A stretch of DNA of 64,000 nucleotides from Lachnospiraceae bacterium (GTDB taxonomy: Bacteria; Bacillota; Clostridia; Lachnospirales; Lachnospiraceae): contig SVFQ01000011.1 in the NCBI GenBank assembly GCA_015056765.1, forward strand, positions 1 to 64,000. The letters run 5' to 3'. This document shows positions 1-8,209 of this stretch, piece after piece. How positions within the stretch are numbered: the first letter of the stretch is position 1; every line of letters begins with the position of its first letter. A program made the position numbers and the translations under genes. The notes beneath the pieces are model-generated. The model was not told the DNA's origin, did not search any database, and saw only the letters and a program-made list of their open reading frames with translations.

Positions 1-3
1 TTT

Positions 4-75
4 GGCTCCGTGGTCAAGTGGTTAAGACATCGCCCTTTCACGGCGGTAACACGAGTTCGAACCTCGTCGGAGTCA
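4..75 (+). tRNA. tRNA-Glu (TTC)
   Basis: Full cloverleaf. The 7-bp acceptor stem GGCTCCG pairs with CGGAGTC (one G-U), the T-arm carries GTTCGAAC, and the anticodon loop CTTTCAC reads TTC. Position 75 is the discriminator A and no CCA is encoded. It probably belongs to a tRNA cluster extending beyond the left edge, and shares a transcript with the following tRNA-Cys. Confidence 0.96.
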
Positions 76-101
76 CTTAGGACCCCAATGAGGGTACATA
101 T

Positions 102-172
102 GGCGTGATAGCCAAGTGGTAAGGCACCGGTCTGCAACACCGTTATCGCCGGTTCAAATCCGGCTCGCGCCT
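102..172 (+). tRNA. tRNA-Cys (GCA)
   Basis: Cloverleaf with acceptor stem GGCGTGA/TCGCGCC, anticodon loop CTGCAAC (GCA), T-loop GGTTCAAATCC and discriminator U, as expected for tRNA-Cys. It lies 26 nt after tRNA-Glu and is followed at once by a terminator. Confidence 0.96.
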
Positions 173-174
173 CT

Positions 175-209
175 AAGAAGAATCAGATATCAATCTGGTT
201 CTTTTTTTA
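175..209 (+). terminator. terminator of the tRNA cluster
   Basis: The inverted repeat AGAATCAGAT / AATCTGGTTCT (with G-U pairs) is followed by seven T, a standard rho-independent terminator just after tRNA-Cys. Confidence 0.8.
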
Positions 210-244
210 TTTTCTGAAAATTTAAGAAATTCAGCTTTTTACTG

Positions 245-253
245 TGATACAAT
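245..253 (+). promoter_or_regulatory. extended -10 promoter of the diguanylate cyclase gene
   Basis: TGATACAAT is an extended -10 (TGn plus TACAAT) about 40 nt before the start codon. No good -35 is visible, as is usual when the TGn motif is present. Confidence 0.45.
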
Positions 254-293
254 ATATATTGATATATAGTGGTATTTTGTGAAAAGGGGAATC

Positions 294-2117
294 ATGAAAG
301 CCAAATCAACTGAAAAAAGGATTATGATTGCGGCAACCTTATTAACCGTTGTGTTTTTAGGGTTGATTTTGGTGTTCTTTGTTCGATGGTATTATATGGA
401 ATTAAGCCACGATATCAGTATGTGGCAGAATAGTGCTTCGAAAACGGGAAATGCCATAGAATACTATTTAAAGGATATAGGTAAGTCGTTTACTTATTCC
501 TCAGATAATGTAAATACGATGCTTCGAAACGGGGCTAGTAATGATGACATTCTGAATTATATGCTGAAAGAATCTGAAATGATTTCGGAAGCCAAAGAAA
601 ACAGCGTTCAGGGCATTTATGGTTATGTTAGAGGTCAATATCTGGATGGCGATGGATGGGTTCCGGATAGGGAATTTGATCCTACAACCAGACCTTGGTA
701 TACAGATGCTTTTAATCAAGGTGGAAAGGTTGTAATCATAAATCCATACTCGGATTTGAGTTCGGATAATACTATTGTGTCTTTTTCTAGGTGTTTAATA
801 GATGGCAATAGCGTAGTGGCCATGGATTTGTACCTGGATAAAATTGTCGAATATATCAATCAGGCTGTTTATGATCAAGCATTTGCGGAAGCGTTGCTCA
901 TCACAGAAAATGGATATGTGGTGGCTGATACGGCAAATCGATATGCCGGTGATTACACGCCGGAGATTCTTTCCCTTGTGGGAGAGCGAAATGTAGCGAA
1001 TGGATTCTTTATTGATAATGTACGGAATCCCTTTTTGAATAACGGAGAGATGTCCTATGTCTATCTGGATGAGGTTTGGGACGGCTGGTATTTGATTATT
1101 TCAGTAAATAACAATGATGCAAAGAAATCAAAGATTGCGACTGTCAGATTTGCATTTGTGACCATTTTGCTTTTTTTAGCAATCTTGGCCATTTGGGTCT
1201 ATTTGATTCAAAAGAAAAAATCCCAGTCGGAACTTGCCGATAAGGAGCTGCTTTCTCTGGCGGATTTGTACTTGACGGTTCATTTGATTAATCTTCGTAC
1301 AAAAGAAGTTAGAATGATTAAGAGTAATTCCATTGTGGATTCGGTTATTCAGGATAGATATAGCCTCGTGGAGGTTAGTCTTGCTGAAGTTATGGAAGAA
1401 TTGACAGCTACCCCGTATTTAGAAAGCATGAGACGCTTTGTGGATTGGGAAACCCTTTTTGAACGGCTAAAGGATAAAAATGCCATTTCTACAGAATTTG
1501 TAGCTTCCAAATCCAACCGGTGGTGTAGGGCGCGATTCATCGTAGTAGACCGAGATGAAAACAACAATCCGGAGTGCCTCTTGTGGACTACCGAGTCTAT
1601 TAACGAAGAAAAAGAAGAAGAGCAAAGACTGAAGCTCCTGTCAGAACAAGACCTTCTTACAGGTATTTATAACCGAGGAAGTGGTGAAAAAAATGTGCGG
1701 GAGGCTTTGGCCAAAAAGGTAGAAGGTGCCTTTATCCTGCTGGATGCAGACCACTTCAAGTGCATCAATGACACCTATGGTCACGATGTGGGAGATAAGG
1801 TACTGATTCAGCTGGCAAATGCCCTAAAGCAGACTTGCAGGGACTCTGACTTTGCGATTAGAATGGGTGGAGATGAGTTCGCCGTATTCCTAAAGGGACT
1901 CACCAGCAAAGAGCAGGTAGAAGCTTATATGAAACGTGTATTTAAGAAAATAGAGGATATCTCTGTTTCGGAGATGAACGGAAAGACTATTAGCGTCAGC
2001 GCAGGCGTAAGCTTCAAGCTGGAGGAGGATGACAAAACCTTTACAGATCTGTATAAAGAGGCGGATCGGAAGACCTATTTAAGTAAAGAAGTAGAGGGTA
2101 ATTACGCTACGTTTTAG
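294..2117 (+). CDS. membrane diguanylate cyclase with extracellular Cache-like sensor and GGDEF domain
   Basis: Predicted to make cyclic di-GMP from two GTP in response to an external signal. The 607-residue protein has a first membrane helix at about residues 10-32, a large extracellular part resembling a Cache sensor, a second helix near 285-305, a PAS-like cytoplasmic linker and a C-terminal GGDEF domain. The active loop reads GGDEF at about residue 525. The product-inhibition site RxxD is also intact: RDSD lies exactly five residues before GGDEF. ATG 294 is preferred over GTG 279 because AGGGG lies just upstream of it. The gene follows the tRNA terminator and has its own promoter. The ligand cannot be told from the sequence. 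Confidence 0.9.
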   Translation: MKAKSTEKRIMIAATLLTVVFLGLILVFFVRWYYMELSHDISMWQNSASKTGNAIEYYLKDIGKSFTYSSDNVNTMLRNGASNDDILNYMLKESEMISEAKENSVQGIYGYVRGQYLDGDGWVPDREFDPTTRPWYTDAFNQGGKVVIINPYSDLSSDNTIVSFSRCLIDGNSVVAMDLYLDKIVEYINQAVYDQAFAEALLITENGYVVADTANRYAGDYTPEILSLVGERNVANGFFIDNVRNPFLNNGEMSYVYLDEVWDGWYLIISVNNNDAKKSKIATVRFAFVTILLFLAILAIWVYLIQKKKSQSELADKELLSLADLYLTVHLINLRTKEVRMIKSNSIVDSVIQDRYSLVEVSLAEVMEELTATPYLESMRRFVDWETLFERLKDKNAISTEFVASKSNRWCRARFIVVDRDENNNPECLLWTTESINEEKEEEQRLKLLSEQDLLTGIYNRGSGEKNVREALAKKVEGAFILLDADHFKCINDTYGHDVGDKVLIQLANALKQTCRDSDFAIRMGGDEFAVFLKGLTSKEQVEAYMKRVFKKIEDISVSEMNGKTISVSAGVSFKLEEDDKTFTDLYKEADRKTYLSKEVEGNYATF

Positions 2118-2138
2118 TTCCGTATGGAGGGAGAGCAA

Positions 2139-2855
2139 ATGGAAGGATTGGAAACCTTAAAAAAGTGGGTTGAAGAGTCTGACAATATTGTGTTTTTTGG
2201 CGGCGCCGGTGTGTCTACAGAAAGTGGAATTCCGGACTTTAGAAGTACAGATGGATTATATAATCAAGAATATGACTATCCGCCGGAAACCATTTTGAGC
2301 CATACTTTTTATAGACGAAATCCATCGGAGTTTTTCCGTTTCTACAAAAACAAAATGCTATACTTGGATGCAGAACCCAATGCTGCACACAAAAAGCTGG
2401 CAGAGTGGGAGAGCAGAGGAAAACTGAAGGCAATCGTAACACAGAATATAGACGGTTTGCATCAAAAGGCCGGAAGTCAGAAAGTATATGAGCTGCACGG
2501 ATCTGTGCTTCGCAACTATTGTGAAGAATGCGGTAAATTCTTTGGGGTGGAAGCCGTAAAGAATGCAGAAGACGTGCCATATTGCGAATGTGGTGGTATG
2601 ATTAAACCTGATGTAGTTCTTTACGAAGAGGGGCTTGATCAGCGCACCATAGAGGAATCGGTGCGGGCGATTCAAAATGCGGATATGCTAATCATAGGTG
2701 GAACGAGTCTGGCGGTATATCCTGCTGCCGGTCTGATTGATTACTACAGTGGGAATAAGCTTGTTTTGGTTAACAAGACGCCGACTCCAAGAGACGGCAT
2801 GGCTGATTTGGTGGTGCACGGAAGTATTGGAGAAATCTTTTCACAGCTTCCTTAA
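2139..2855 (+). CDS. cobB: NAD-dependent protein deacylase, Sir2 family
   Basis: Sirtuin that removes acetyl or related acyl groups from protein lysines using NAD+, in the cytoplasm. It has the NAD-binding signature GAGVSTESGIPDFR, the TQNIDGLH motif, the catalytic His in ELHGS, four zinc cysteines (CEEC and CEC spacing) and GTSL. The length of 238 residues is normal for bacterial class III/U sirtuins. ATG 2139 is chosen because GGAGGG sits 8 nt before it; the upstream in-frame ATG 2124 overlaps that ribosome site. It starts 21 nt after the cyclase gene and may be cotranscribed with it. Confidence 0.93.
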   Translation: MEGLETLKKWVEESDNIVFFGGAGVSTESGIPDFRSTDGLYNQEYDYPPETILSHTFYRRNPSEFFRFYKNKMLYLDAEPNAAHKKLAEWESRGKLKAIVTQNIDGLHQKAGSQKVYELHGSVLRNYCEECGKFFGVEAVKNAEDVPYCECGGMIKPDVVLYEEGLDQRTIEESVRAIQNADMLIIGGTSLAVYPAAGLIDYYSGNKLVLVNKTPTPRDGMADLVVHGSIGEIFSQLP

Positions 2856-2925
2856 GTAATTTTCATAGTCTTTGGAAGGAATCGGAAACAGAAGAAGTAA
2901 AACGTAAAAGATAGGCTATAGGGAA

Positions 2926-3117
2926 ATGGATATTCAAGTAGAAGACATCTTAGTGATGAAAAAGCCGCATCCATGCGGAAGTAAGAATTGGAAAGTTCTC
3001 CGCATAGGTGCGGATTTTCGTTTGGAGTGTGTTGGCTGTGGACATCAAGTCATGATTCCAAGAGTCAAAGCAGAAAAAAATATACGTGAAATCATAAGAA
3101 ATACTTGCAAAGATTGA
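2926..3117 (+). CDS. small DUF951 family protein
   Basis: A 63-residue protein with a C-x-x-C pair (VGCGH) and an earlier PHPCGS motif, which together suggest a small zinc-binding or nucleic-acid-binding fold. The sequence matches the DUF951 family, commonly found next to rpsF or ychF in Firmicutes. The function is unknown. It lies directly before the rpsF operon, whose putative promoter overlaps the end of this gene. A 70-nt gap separates it from the sirtuin gene and holds nothing I can name. Confidence 0.8.
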   Translation: MDIQVEDILVMKKPHPCGSKNWKVLRIGADFRLECVGCGHQVMIPRVKAEKNIREIIRNTCKD

Positions 3118-3133
3118 TAAATCATGGTAAAGT
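3105..3133 (+). promoter_or_regulatory. probable promoter of rpsF-ssb-rpsR
   Basis: TTGCAA, a 17-nt spacer and TAAAGT preceded by TGG (extended -10). The -35 hexamer falls inside the last codons of the DUF951 gene. Confidence 0.4.
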
Positions 3134-3161
3134 ATTTCTTTGTGATATATTAATTTCCTTG

Positions 3162-3185
3162 CTCTCCGAGAGTGGAGGGCCAGAG
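3162..3185 (+). promoter_or_regulatory. candidate S6:S18 autoregulatory leader
   Basis: In the rpsF leader, CTCT (3162-3165) can pair with AGAG (3182-3185), leaving CCGA as a 5' bulge and a GTGGAGGG loop region. A CCG-bulge motif like this is the published hallmark of the S6:S18 binding element in rpsF mRNAs. The assignment is by motif only. Confidence 0.35.
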
Positions 3186-3207
3186 ACCAAAAGGAGGTAC
3201 TAATAAC

Positions 3208-3498
3208 ATGACGAAATATGAATTAGCCGTTGTTGTTAGCGCAAATGTCGATGACGAAGTGAGAAATGCAACTGTTGAAAAGTGCAAAGCTCTCATTGAA
3301 AGATTCGGCGGACAGATTACAAATGTGGACGATTGGGGCAAGAAAAAACTTGCTTATGAAGTTCAGAAGATGAAAGAAGGCTTCTATTATTTCATCCAGT
3401 TCGATGCTGAAACATCTGCACCAGCTGAAATCGAAAGCCGTGTCCGCATTATGGATAATGTCATCAGATATTTATGCGTAAAACAAGACGAGAAATAA
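3208..3498 (+). CDS. rpsF: 30S ribosomal protein S6
   Basis: A small-subunit protein of 96 residues that binds 16S rRNA as a pair with S18. The N-terminus MTKYELAVVV and the stretch DNVIRYLCVK are typical of S6. ATG 3208 follows AGGAGG with an 8-nt gap; the in-frame ATG at 3172 lies inside the structured leader and is rejected. It is the first gene of the classic rpsF-ssb-rpsR operon. Confidence 0.96.
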   Translation: MTKYELAVVVSANVDDEVRNATVEKCKALIERFGGQITNVDDWGKKKLAYEVQKMKEGFYYFIQFDAETSAPAEIESRVRIMDNVIRYLCVKQDEK

Positions 3499-3515
3499 TC
3501 TAGATTGGAGAACGT

Positions 3516-3971
3516 ATGAATAAAGTTATTCTTATGGGACGCTTAACAAGAGACCCTGAGGTTAGATATTCTCAGAATTCTGAGAATCCATTAGCAATTG
3601 CGAGATATACATTAGCTGTAGATCGTAGATTTAATGCCAGAGGAAATGGGGACAATCAGCAGACTGCCGATTTCATTAGCTGTGTAGCTTTTGGAAGAAG
3701 CGGAGAGTTCGCTGAAAAGTATTTCCATAAAGGTACTAAAATCGTAGTAACAGGTCGTATCCAGACTGGTAGCTATACCAACAAAGATGGACAGACTGTA
3801 TATACTACAGAAGTAGTTGCTGAAGATCAGGAGTTCGCTGAAAGCAAAAATAGTTCCGGATCTGAAGGGGGCTTCTCCGGAGCACCAGCAGGGAATGCTC
3901 AGGTAAGTGGTGCCGCTGATGGATTTATGAATATTCCAGACGGTATCGATGAAGAGCTTCCATTTACTTAA
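3516..3971 (+). CDS. ssb: single-stranded DNA-binding protein
   Basis: OB-fold protein that coats single-stranded DNA in replication, repair and recombination. It begins MNKVILMGRLTRDPEVRYS and includes the conserved core FISCVAFG and KIVVTGRIQTGSY. A Gly/Ser/Ala-rich linker from about residue 112 leads to an acidic tail that recruits partner proteins. The tail reads DEELPFT, so one Thr follows the normally terminal Phe. The 151-residue length is normal. It lies between rpsF and rpsR, the usual Firmicutes order. Confidence 0.96.
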   Translation: MNKVILMGRLTRDPEVRYSQNSENPLAIARYTLAVDRRFNARGNGDNQQTADFISCVAFGRSGEFAEKYFHKGTKIVVTGRIQTGSYTNKDGQTVYTTEVVAEDQEFAESKNSSGSEGGFSGAPAGNAQVSGAADGFMNIPDGIDEELPFT

Positions 3972-4022
3972 AGACTATTAGAATCAGAGCTTATGTTATA
4001 GGCTCGGATAGGAGGCAATAAA

Positions 4023-4286
4023 ATGGCTTTTAATAAGAGTGATAGATTCGACTCTCCTATGAAAAGAAGAGGCGGAATTCGCAGAAGAAAAAAAGTTTGT
4101 GTATTCTGTGGTAAAGAAAACACCATCGATTATAAGGATGCAGCTAAACTGAAAAGATACGTATCTGAAAGAGGTAAAATTCTTCCTCGTAGAATCACAG
4201 GTAACTGTGCAAAACATCAGAGAGCTTTAACTTCTGCTGTAAAGAGAGCAAGACATCTGGCAATTATGCCATACGTACAGGATTAA
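4023..4286 (+). CDS. rpsR: 30S ribosomal protein S18
   Basis: An 87-residue protein that partners S6 on the small subunit. Recognised by the Lys/Arg-rich N-terminus, the CVFC and GNCAKHQR cysteine motifs (a zinc-ribbon-like C+ form) and the C-terminal [17 protein letters not shown] precedes the ATG by about 7 nt. It is the last gene of the operon, with a strong terminator 27 nt downstream. Confidence 0.97.
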   Translation: MAFNKSDRFDSPMKRRGGIRRRKKVCVFCGKENTIDYKDAAKLKRYVSERGKILPRRITGNCAKHQRALTSAVKRARHLAIMPYVQD

Positions 4287-4313
4287 TTCCTACTAAGAAT
4301 AATATGAATGAAG

Positions 4314-4351
4314 ACCGATTGTTGACTAGTACTCAACAATCGGTTTTTTTT
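4314..4351 (+). terminator. terminator of rpsF-ssb-rpsR
   Basis: The perfect 12-bp stem ACCGATTGTTGA / TCAACAATCGGT with a 7-nt loop is followed by a run of eight T. Confidence 0.95.
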
Positions 4352-4398
4352 ATTGAAAAATCGTAAACTAGAAAGTCTCTTTTTTGTTTTTAAATGTA

Positions 4399-4427
4399 TT
4401 GACGCACGATTTGTGATATTAGATAAT
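4399..4427 (+). promoter_or_regulatory. promoter of the tetR-kinase-aldolase operon
   Basis: TTGACG (4399-4404), a 17-nt spacer and GATAAT (4422-4427): a strong sigma-A type promoter. The next stretch is a perfect palindrome placed at the expected transcription start. Confidence 0.75.
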
Positions 4428-4439
4428 ATATTCAGATAA

Positions 4440-4457
4440 CGTGAATGATTATTCACG
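4440..4457. promoter_or_regulatory. palindromic operator, probably for the adjacent TetR protein
   Basis: CGTGAATGATTATTCACG is a perfect inverted repeat with 7-bp arms and a 4-bp centre. It begins 12 nt after the -10 box and ends about 32 nt before the tetR start. This is the usual place for TetR-family autorepression. Confidence 0.65.
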
Positions 4458-4489
4458 AGTTGCAGATACACTTCTAGTAGGGGATAGAG

Positions 4490-5116
4490 ATGTATAAGAG
4501 ATTAAGTGAGGAATCCATGCAACGCCTGATGGAGGCGGGAATTGAGGAGTTTGCAGAGTATGGCCTTGATCGGGCGGCCATGAGTCGTATTGCAGGTAGA
4601 GCAAAGGTTAGCGTAGGCGTTATTTATAAGTATTATGAAGATAAAGACGATTTCTTTTTGGCATGCGTGCAGCATTCTCTGAAACTTTTAGAGAATGCCA
4701 TGGAACAGGTTATTGTCCGGGAAGGGGACCTGGAAAATTGTATAGAGAATCTGGTGCACACCTTGATTCGAGAGGCGAAAGAGCATCCGGCCTATTACGT
4801 TTTGTATAACGAGATTACATCTGGAAGCTGCAAAAAATATGCGGAGGAACTGGCGAAGCAAATAGAAAGCAGCGCCTCAAAGGTTTATGAAGAATTATTT
4901 CGTAAAGCGCAAGAAGAGGGACGAATGGCCTATCGAGGAGATGCCAAAATGATGGCTTTTTTCTTCGATAATTTGCTGATGATGCTTCAGTTCTCTTTTA
5001 GCTGTGAATATTACAAAGAAAGAATGAAGATATTCTGTGGTGATGAGGTGGAACATCATCCGGAAGAAATGGGAGAAGCGTTTATAGGATTTGTGAAAAC
5101 TGTATTGGGGGTATAA
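4490..5116 (+). CDS. TetR/AcrR family transcriptional regulator
   Basis: A 208-residue regulator with an N-terminal helix-turn-helix (about residues 7-50: GIEEFAEYGLDRAAMSRIAGRAKVSVGVIYKYYEDK pattern, seen in part here) and an all-helical C-terminal ligand pocket. It is the first gene of a six-gene run in which every gap is short. The stop lies 2 nt before the kinase start, so it probably senses a substrate or product of that pathway and represses its own promoter through the palindrome at 4440-4457. The inducer is unknown. Confidence 0.88.
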   Translation: MYKRLSEESMQRLMEAGIEEFAEYGLDRAAMSRIAGRAKVSVGVIYKYYEDKDDFFLACVQHSLKLLENAMEQVIVREGDLENCIENLVHTLIREAKEHPAYYVLYNEITSGSCKKYAEELAKQIESSASKVYEELFRKAQEEGRMAYRGDAKMMAFFFDNLLMMLQFSFSCEYYKERMKIFCGDEVEHHPEEMGEAFIGFVKTVLGV

Positions 5117-5118
5117 CT

Positions 5119-6717
5119 ATGAAATATGTAGCAGCATATGACATTGGAACAACCGGGTTAAAATGTTGTTTTTTTGCAATCGACAAAGAGCTACGCTTGG
5201 TGGCAGGACAGTACGCTACTTACAATCTTTATATCTTGGACAATGGCGGAGCCGAACAGGATACAGAGGAGTGGTGGGCCGCCATGGTAGATTGCACACA
5301 AAAACTGCTAGAGAAGACGGGAGTCAGTCCGGAAGAGATAGTTGGGATTTCCTTTTGTTCTCAGATGCAGGGGCTGGTGCTGGTAGACAAGGAGTGTAAC
5401 GCATTGCGCCGACCGATGAGCTATATGGATCAAAGGGCAGGGGAAGAAATGCGTAAGACCCAGGGATGTGGCATTACCTGCGCCGGGGTAAATGTCGGTA
5501 TGCTGTTAAAGAGTTTGCGTCGTACCCATGCTGCATCAACCAGTGTAAAGGATCCTCTTTGGAAGTACAAATGGGTACAGCAAAATGAACCTGAGATTTA
5601 TGACAAAATCTATAAGTGGTTAGATGTGAAGGAATACCTCATAGCACGATTGACGGGAGAATGCATTATGACACCGGATAGTGCATATGCCACGTTCCTT
5701 TATGACAGTAGGGCGGGGAAAAACTGCTGGAGTAAGGAGCTTTGCAGCATGTATGGTGTAAACATGGAGCATTTACCCAGAATCATTGGCTGCGGGGAAG
5801 TGGCAGGAAAACTAAGAGACCAGCAGGCGGCAGAGCTGGGGCTTTTACCCGGAACTGATGTCTATGGTAGTGGTGGAGATGCGACGCTCATTGGTATTGG
5901 CGCCGGCAGTACGCAATTAGGTGATACCCATATTTACTGGGGTACATCCGGCTGGATTGAAACTGTGATTAAAAAGCAGGCTGTGGATTTGGGGGCCATG
6001 ATAGGCGGAATCGTAGGTGCGCAAACCTGTAGGTACAACTACTTTGCTGAAATGGAGACGGCCGGGAAGTGTTTTGAATGGGTGAAAGATCACCTGGTGC
6101 TAGATGAAATCAATATCTACTTGGAAAAAAAGGACGTGGAGCATTCTATAGAAGCAAAATATATTAGCTTGTACGACTACATGTCTAGAGTGATTTCGGA
6201 AGTAAGTCCCGGATCCGGAGGAGTGATTTTTACACCCTGGCTACACGGAAACAGGTGTCCCTTCGAAGATCCAAATGCGGCCGGCATGTTTTTTAATATC
6301 AAGATTGATACGCACAAAAGAGAAATGCTTAGAGCAGTGATAGAAGGCATTTGTTATCATCTGCGTTGGATGCTTGAGTGTGAAGACAAAAAGGTCAAAA
6401 CTTCGGACACGATTCGTTTTGTAGGAGGCGGATCCTTGTCGGAGGTAACAAGTCAGATTTTAGCGGATATAACCGGAAGAAAAATCGAAACCGTGGAACA
6501 GGCTAAGGATGTAGGAGCTATGGGCGCTGCCCTTTTAGTGGCAGTAGGAAGCGGCTGTGTAAACTGCATTGGGGATGCAGGAAGAATGGTTAAGGTGAAG
6601 GCAGTATATACGCCGAATCCGGATAATAAAGAGGTTTATGAACGGGGATATCGCGTCTTTAAGCGATTATATAAAAACAATAAAAAGAACTATCAAATTT
6701 TAAACGCAAAAAAATAG
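5119..6717 (+). CDS. FGGY-family carbohydrate kinase (xylulokinase-like)
   Basis: ATP-dependent sugar or polyol kinase of 532 residues. The N-terminal ATPase fold opens with AYDIGTTGLK, and the second domain holds SGGDATLIGIGAG with the expected catalytic Asp. FVGGGSLSE and GAMGAALLVAVG are the C-terminal nucleotide-binding motifs. The length and motifs fit FGGY enzymes, but the substrate cannot be assigned. With an aldolase next door, the likely job is phosphorylating a keto sugar before carbon-carbon cleavage. No sugar isomerase or transporter gene accompanies it. Confidence 0.88.
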   Translation: MKYVAAYDIGTTGLKCCFFAIDKELRLVAGQYATYNLYILDNGGAEQDTEEWWAAMVDCTQKLLEKTGVSPEEIVGISFCSQMQGLVLVDKECNALRRPMSYMDQRAGEEMRKTQGCGITCAGVNVGMLLKSLRRTHAASTSVKDPLWKYKWVQQNEPEIYDKIYKWLDVKEYLIARLTGECIMTPDSAYATFLYDSRAGKNCWSKELCSMYGVNMEHLPRIIGCGEVAGKLRDQQAAELGLLPGTDVYGSGGDATLIGIGAGSTQLGDTHIYWGTSGWIETVIKKQAVDLGAMIGGIVGAQTCRYNYFAEMETAGKCFEWVKDHLVLDEINIYLEKKDVEHSIEAKYISLYDYMSRVISEVSPGSGGVIFTPWLHGNRCPFEDPNAAGMFFNIKIDTHKREMLRAVIEGICYHLRWMLECEDKKVKTSDTIRFVGGGSLSEVTSQILADITGRKIETVEQAKDVGAMGAALLVAVGSGCVNCIGDAGRMVKVKAVYTPNPDNKEVYERGYRVFKRLYKNNKKNYQILNAKK

Positions 6718-6730
6718 GGGGTAACGGAAG

Positions 6731-7738
6731 ATGAGGGAAGAAGAGTTACGTAAGCAGATTACGGATACGGGAAAAGAACTTTTGCGTGATGGGCTGGTAG
6801 CAAGAACATGGGGAAATGTCAGCGCCAAAGTGGATGGAGAGCACTTTTTGATTACGCCAAGTGGACTGGATTATATGCAAACCACGGAGGCGGATTTGGC
6901 TTTGTATCATCCGGCAGACAAAACATGGATAGGACCCCATAAACCGTCAAGTGAAAAGGGAATTCACGCGGCAGCTTATGAGATTTTTCCGGAGGTGAAT
7001 TTTGTGATTCACACGCATCAGACCTATGCGTCTGCAATCGGTGTGGATGGCTTCATAGGCTTATATCTAAAGGCGGAAGACAAGGAAAAATTAGGGGGAC
7101 TGGCAATCGCAGAGTATGGACTGCCAGGTACCGGGAAACTGAAAAATGCTGTAACGAAAGCCTTTGAAAGCGGTGCCCATACCGTACTGATGAAACATCA
7201 TGGCGTGGTGATTGCCGGCAGAACAAAAGAAGAGGCATATGAAAGAGCCATCTACTTGGAAAACCTATGCAAAACCAATTGCGCCGGTCTGGAAGGAAGT
7301 CCCAAAACGCTGGATGAAAAGGGAACCGAAAGAAAAGAATTCTTGCTGAAAGAAGTAAGACACTACTTTGAAAGAGCAGAGTGGGTAGACACAGATGCGA
7401 CGATACGCTGGTCGCAAAAAGGACGAGAGATTGTGGCGTGCCTGGATGATATGGCACAGATGATAGGACGAAAAATAAAGGTGGAAAGAGATGACCCGGA
7501 AGCAATCATAAAACACCTGCAGAAGGGCGAGAACAGCCTTTTGATCAAAGGAATGGGCGCCATAGTATGCGGAATGGATAAGGGCGATACAGAAGCTTTA
7601 CGGATTCTGGTGGATAAAGCTGCAGTTTGTGCGCTGCATACGGAATCCTCAAAAGAACAGTGTGCGCTGGGTAAGTTCGACAGCGCGTTGATGCGATTTG
7701 TGTACCAAAAGAAATACTCCAAGCAGAAAAACGGCTGA
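6731..7738 (+). CDS. class II aldolase/adducin family protein with duplicated C-terminal part
   Basis: Zinc-dependent aldolase or epimerase of the FucA/AraD type. The N-terminal 210 residues carry GNVSAKV, PSGLDY, the catalytic Glu in KPSSEKG, the zinc ligands HTH and the third His in KHHGVV. The protein is 335 residues, against about 215-230 for FucA. The extra C-terminal part contains LLIKGMGAIVCGMDKGDTEA, which lines up with LMKHHGVVIAGRTKEEA of the core but lacks the metal-binding His. The gene follows the kinase by 13 nt. Expected reaction: retro-aldol cleavage of a sugar phosphate into a triose or glycolaldehyde unit plus an aldehyde; the exact substrate is unknown. Confidence 0.85.
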   Translation: MREEELRKQITDTGKELLRDGLVARTWGNVSAKVDGEHFLITPSGLDYMQTTEADLALYHPADKTWIGPHKPSSEKGIHAAAYEIFPEVNFVIHTHQTYASAIGVDGFIGLYLKAEDKEKLGGLAIAEYGLPGTGKLKNAVTKAFESGAHTVLMKHHGVVIAGRTKEEAYERAIYLENLCKTNCAGLEGSPKTLDEKGTERKEFLLKEVRHYFERAEWVDTDATIRWSQKGREIVACLDDMAQMIGRKIKVERDDPEAIIKHLQKGENSLLIKGMGAIVCGMDKGDTEALRILVDKAAVCALHTESSKEQCALGKFDSALMRFVYQKKYSKQKNG

Positions 7739-7753
7739 TGACGGAGGTGCGAG

Positions 7754-8191
7754 ATGGCAGAGGAAAACAGAGGAAAAGAGTTCCTGCGGGTTATAAAATT
7801 CATTGGATTTTCGATTTCCGCGGGAGTGATAGAAATTCTAAGCTTCACACTTCTGGATAAGTTGACGGGATGGCATTACTGGCCCAAGTATTTGATTGCG
7901 CTGGTGCTGTCCGTGCTTTGGAATTTTACATTAAACCGGAAGTTTACTTTCCAGAGTGCCAATAACGTGCCAAAAGCCATGGCGTTGGTGGCCTTGTTCT
8001 ATTTGGTATTTACACCAACAACCACGATTTTAGGTAATTTTTTGGCAGAGGACTTGCATTGGAATGAGTACTTGGTAACAGGAATCAATATGGCGTTAAA
8101 TCTGTCTACGGAATACTTATATGACAGATTTGTGGTGTTTCGAGGGACCATTGACACCAATAAAAGAGCAGAAAACAAAAATAGCATTTAG
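7754..8191 (+). CDS. GtrA family membrane protein
   Basis: A 145-residue protein with four predicted membrane helices and the family hallmark NFTLNRKFTFQ in the middle. Known GtrA proteins are linked to moving undecaprenyl-phosphate-linked sugars across the membrane. Here it is embedded in a catabolic-looking operon with 15- to 18-nt gaps on both sides, so a transport or membrane-anchoring role in this pathway is possible but unproven. A second GtrA-like gene lies at 30266. Confidence 0.85.
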   Translation: MAEENRGKEFLRVIKFIGFSISAGVIEILSFTLLDKLTGWHYWPKYLIALVLSVLWNFTLNRKFTFQSANNVPKAMALVALFYLVFTPTTTILGNFLAEDLHWNEYLVTGINMALNLSTEYLYDRFVVFRGTIDTNKRAENKNSI

Positions 8192-8209
8192 AAAACAGGA
8201 GGAAGAATC

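Noticed and set aside
5119-6717. Naming the kinase xylB
   Set aside because: FGGY motifs do not fix the substrate, and no xylose isomerase or xylose transporter accompanies it.
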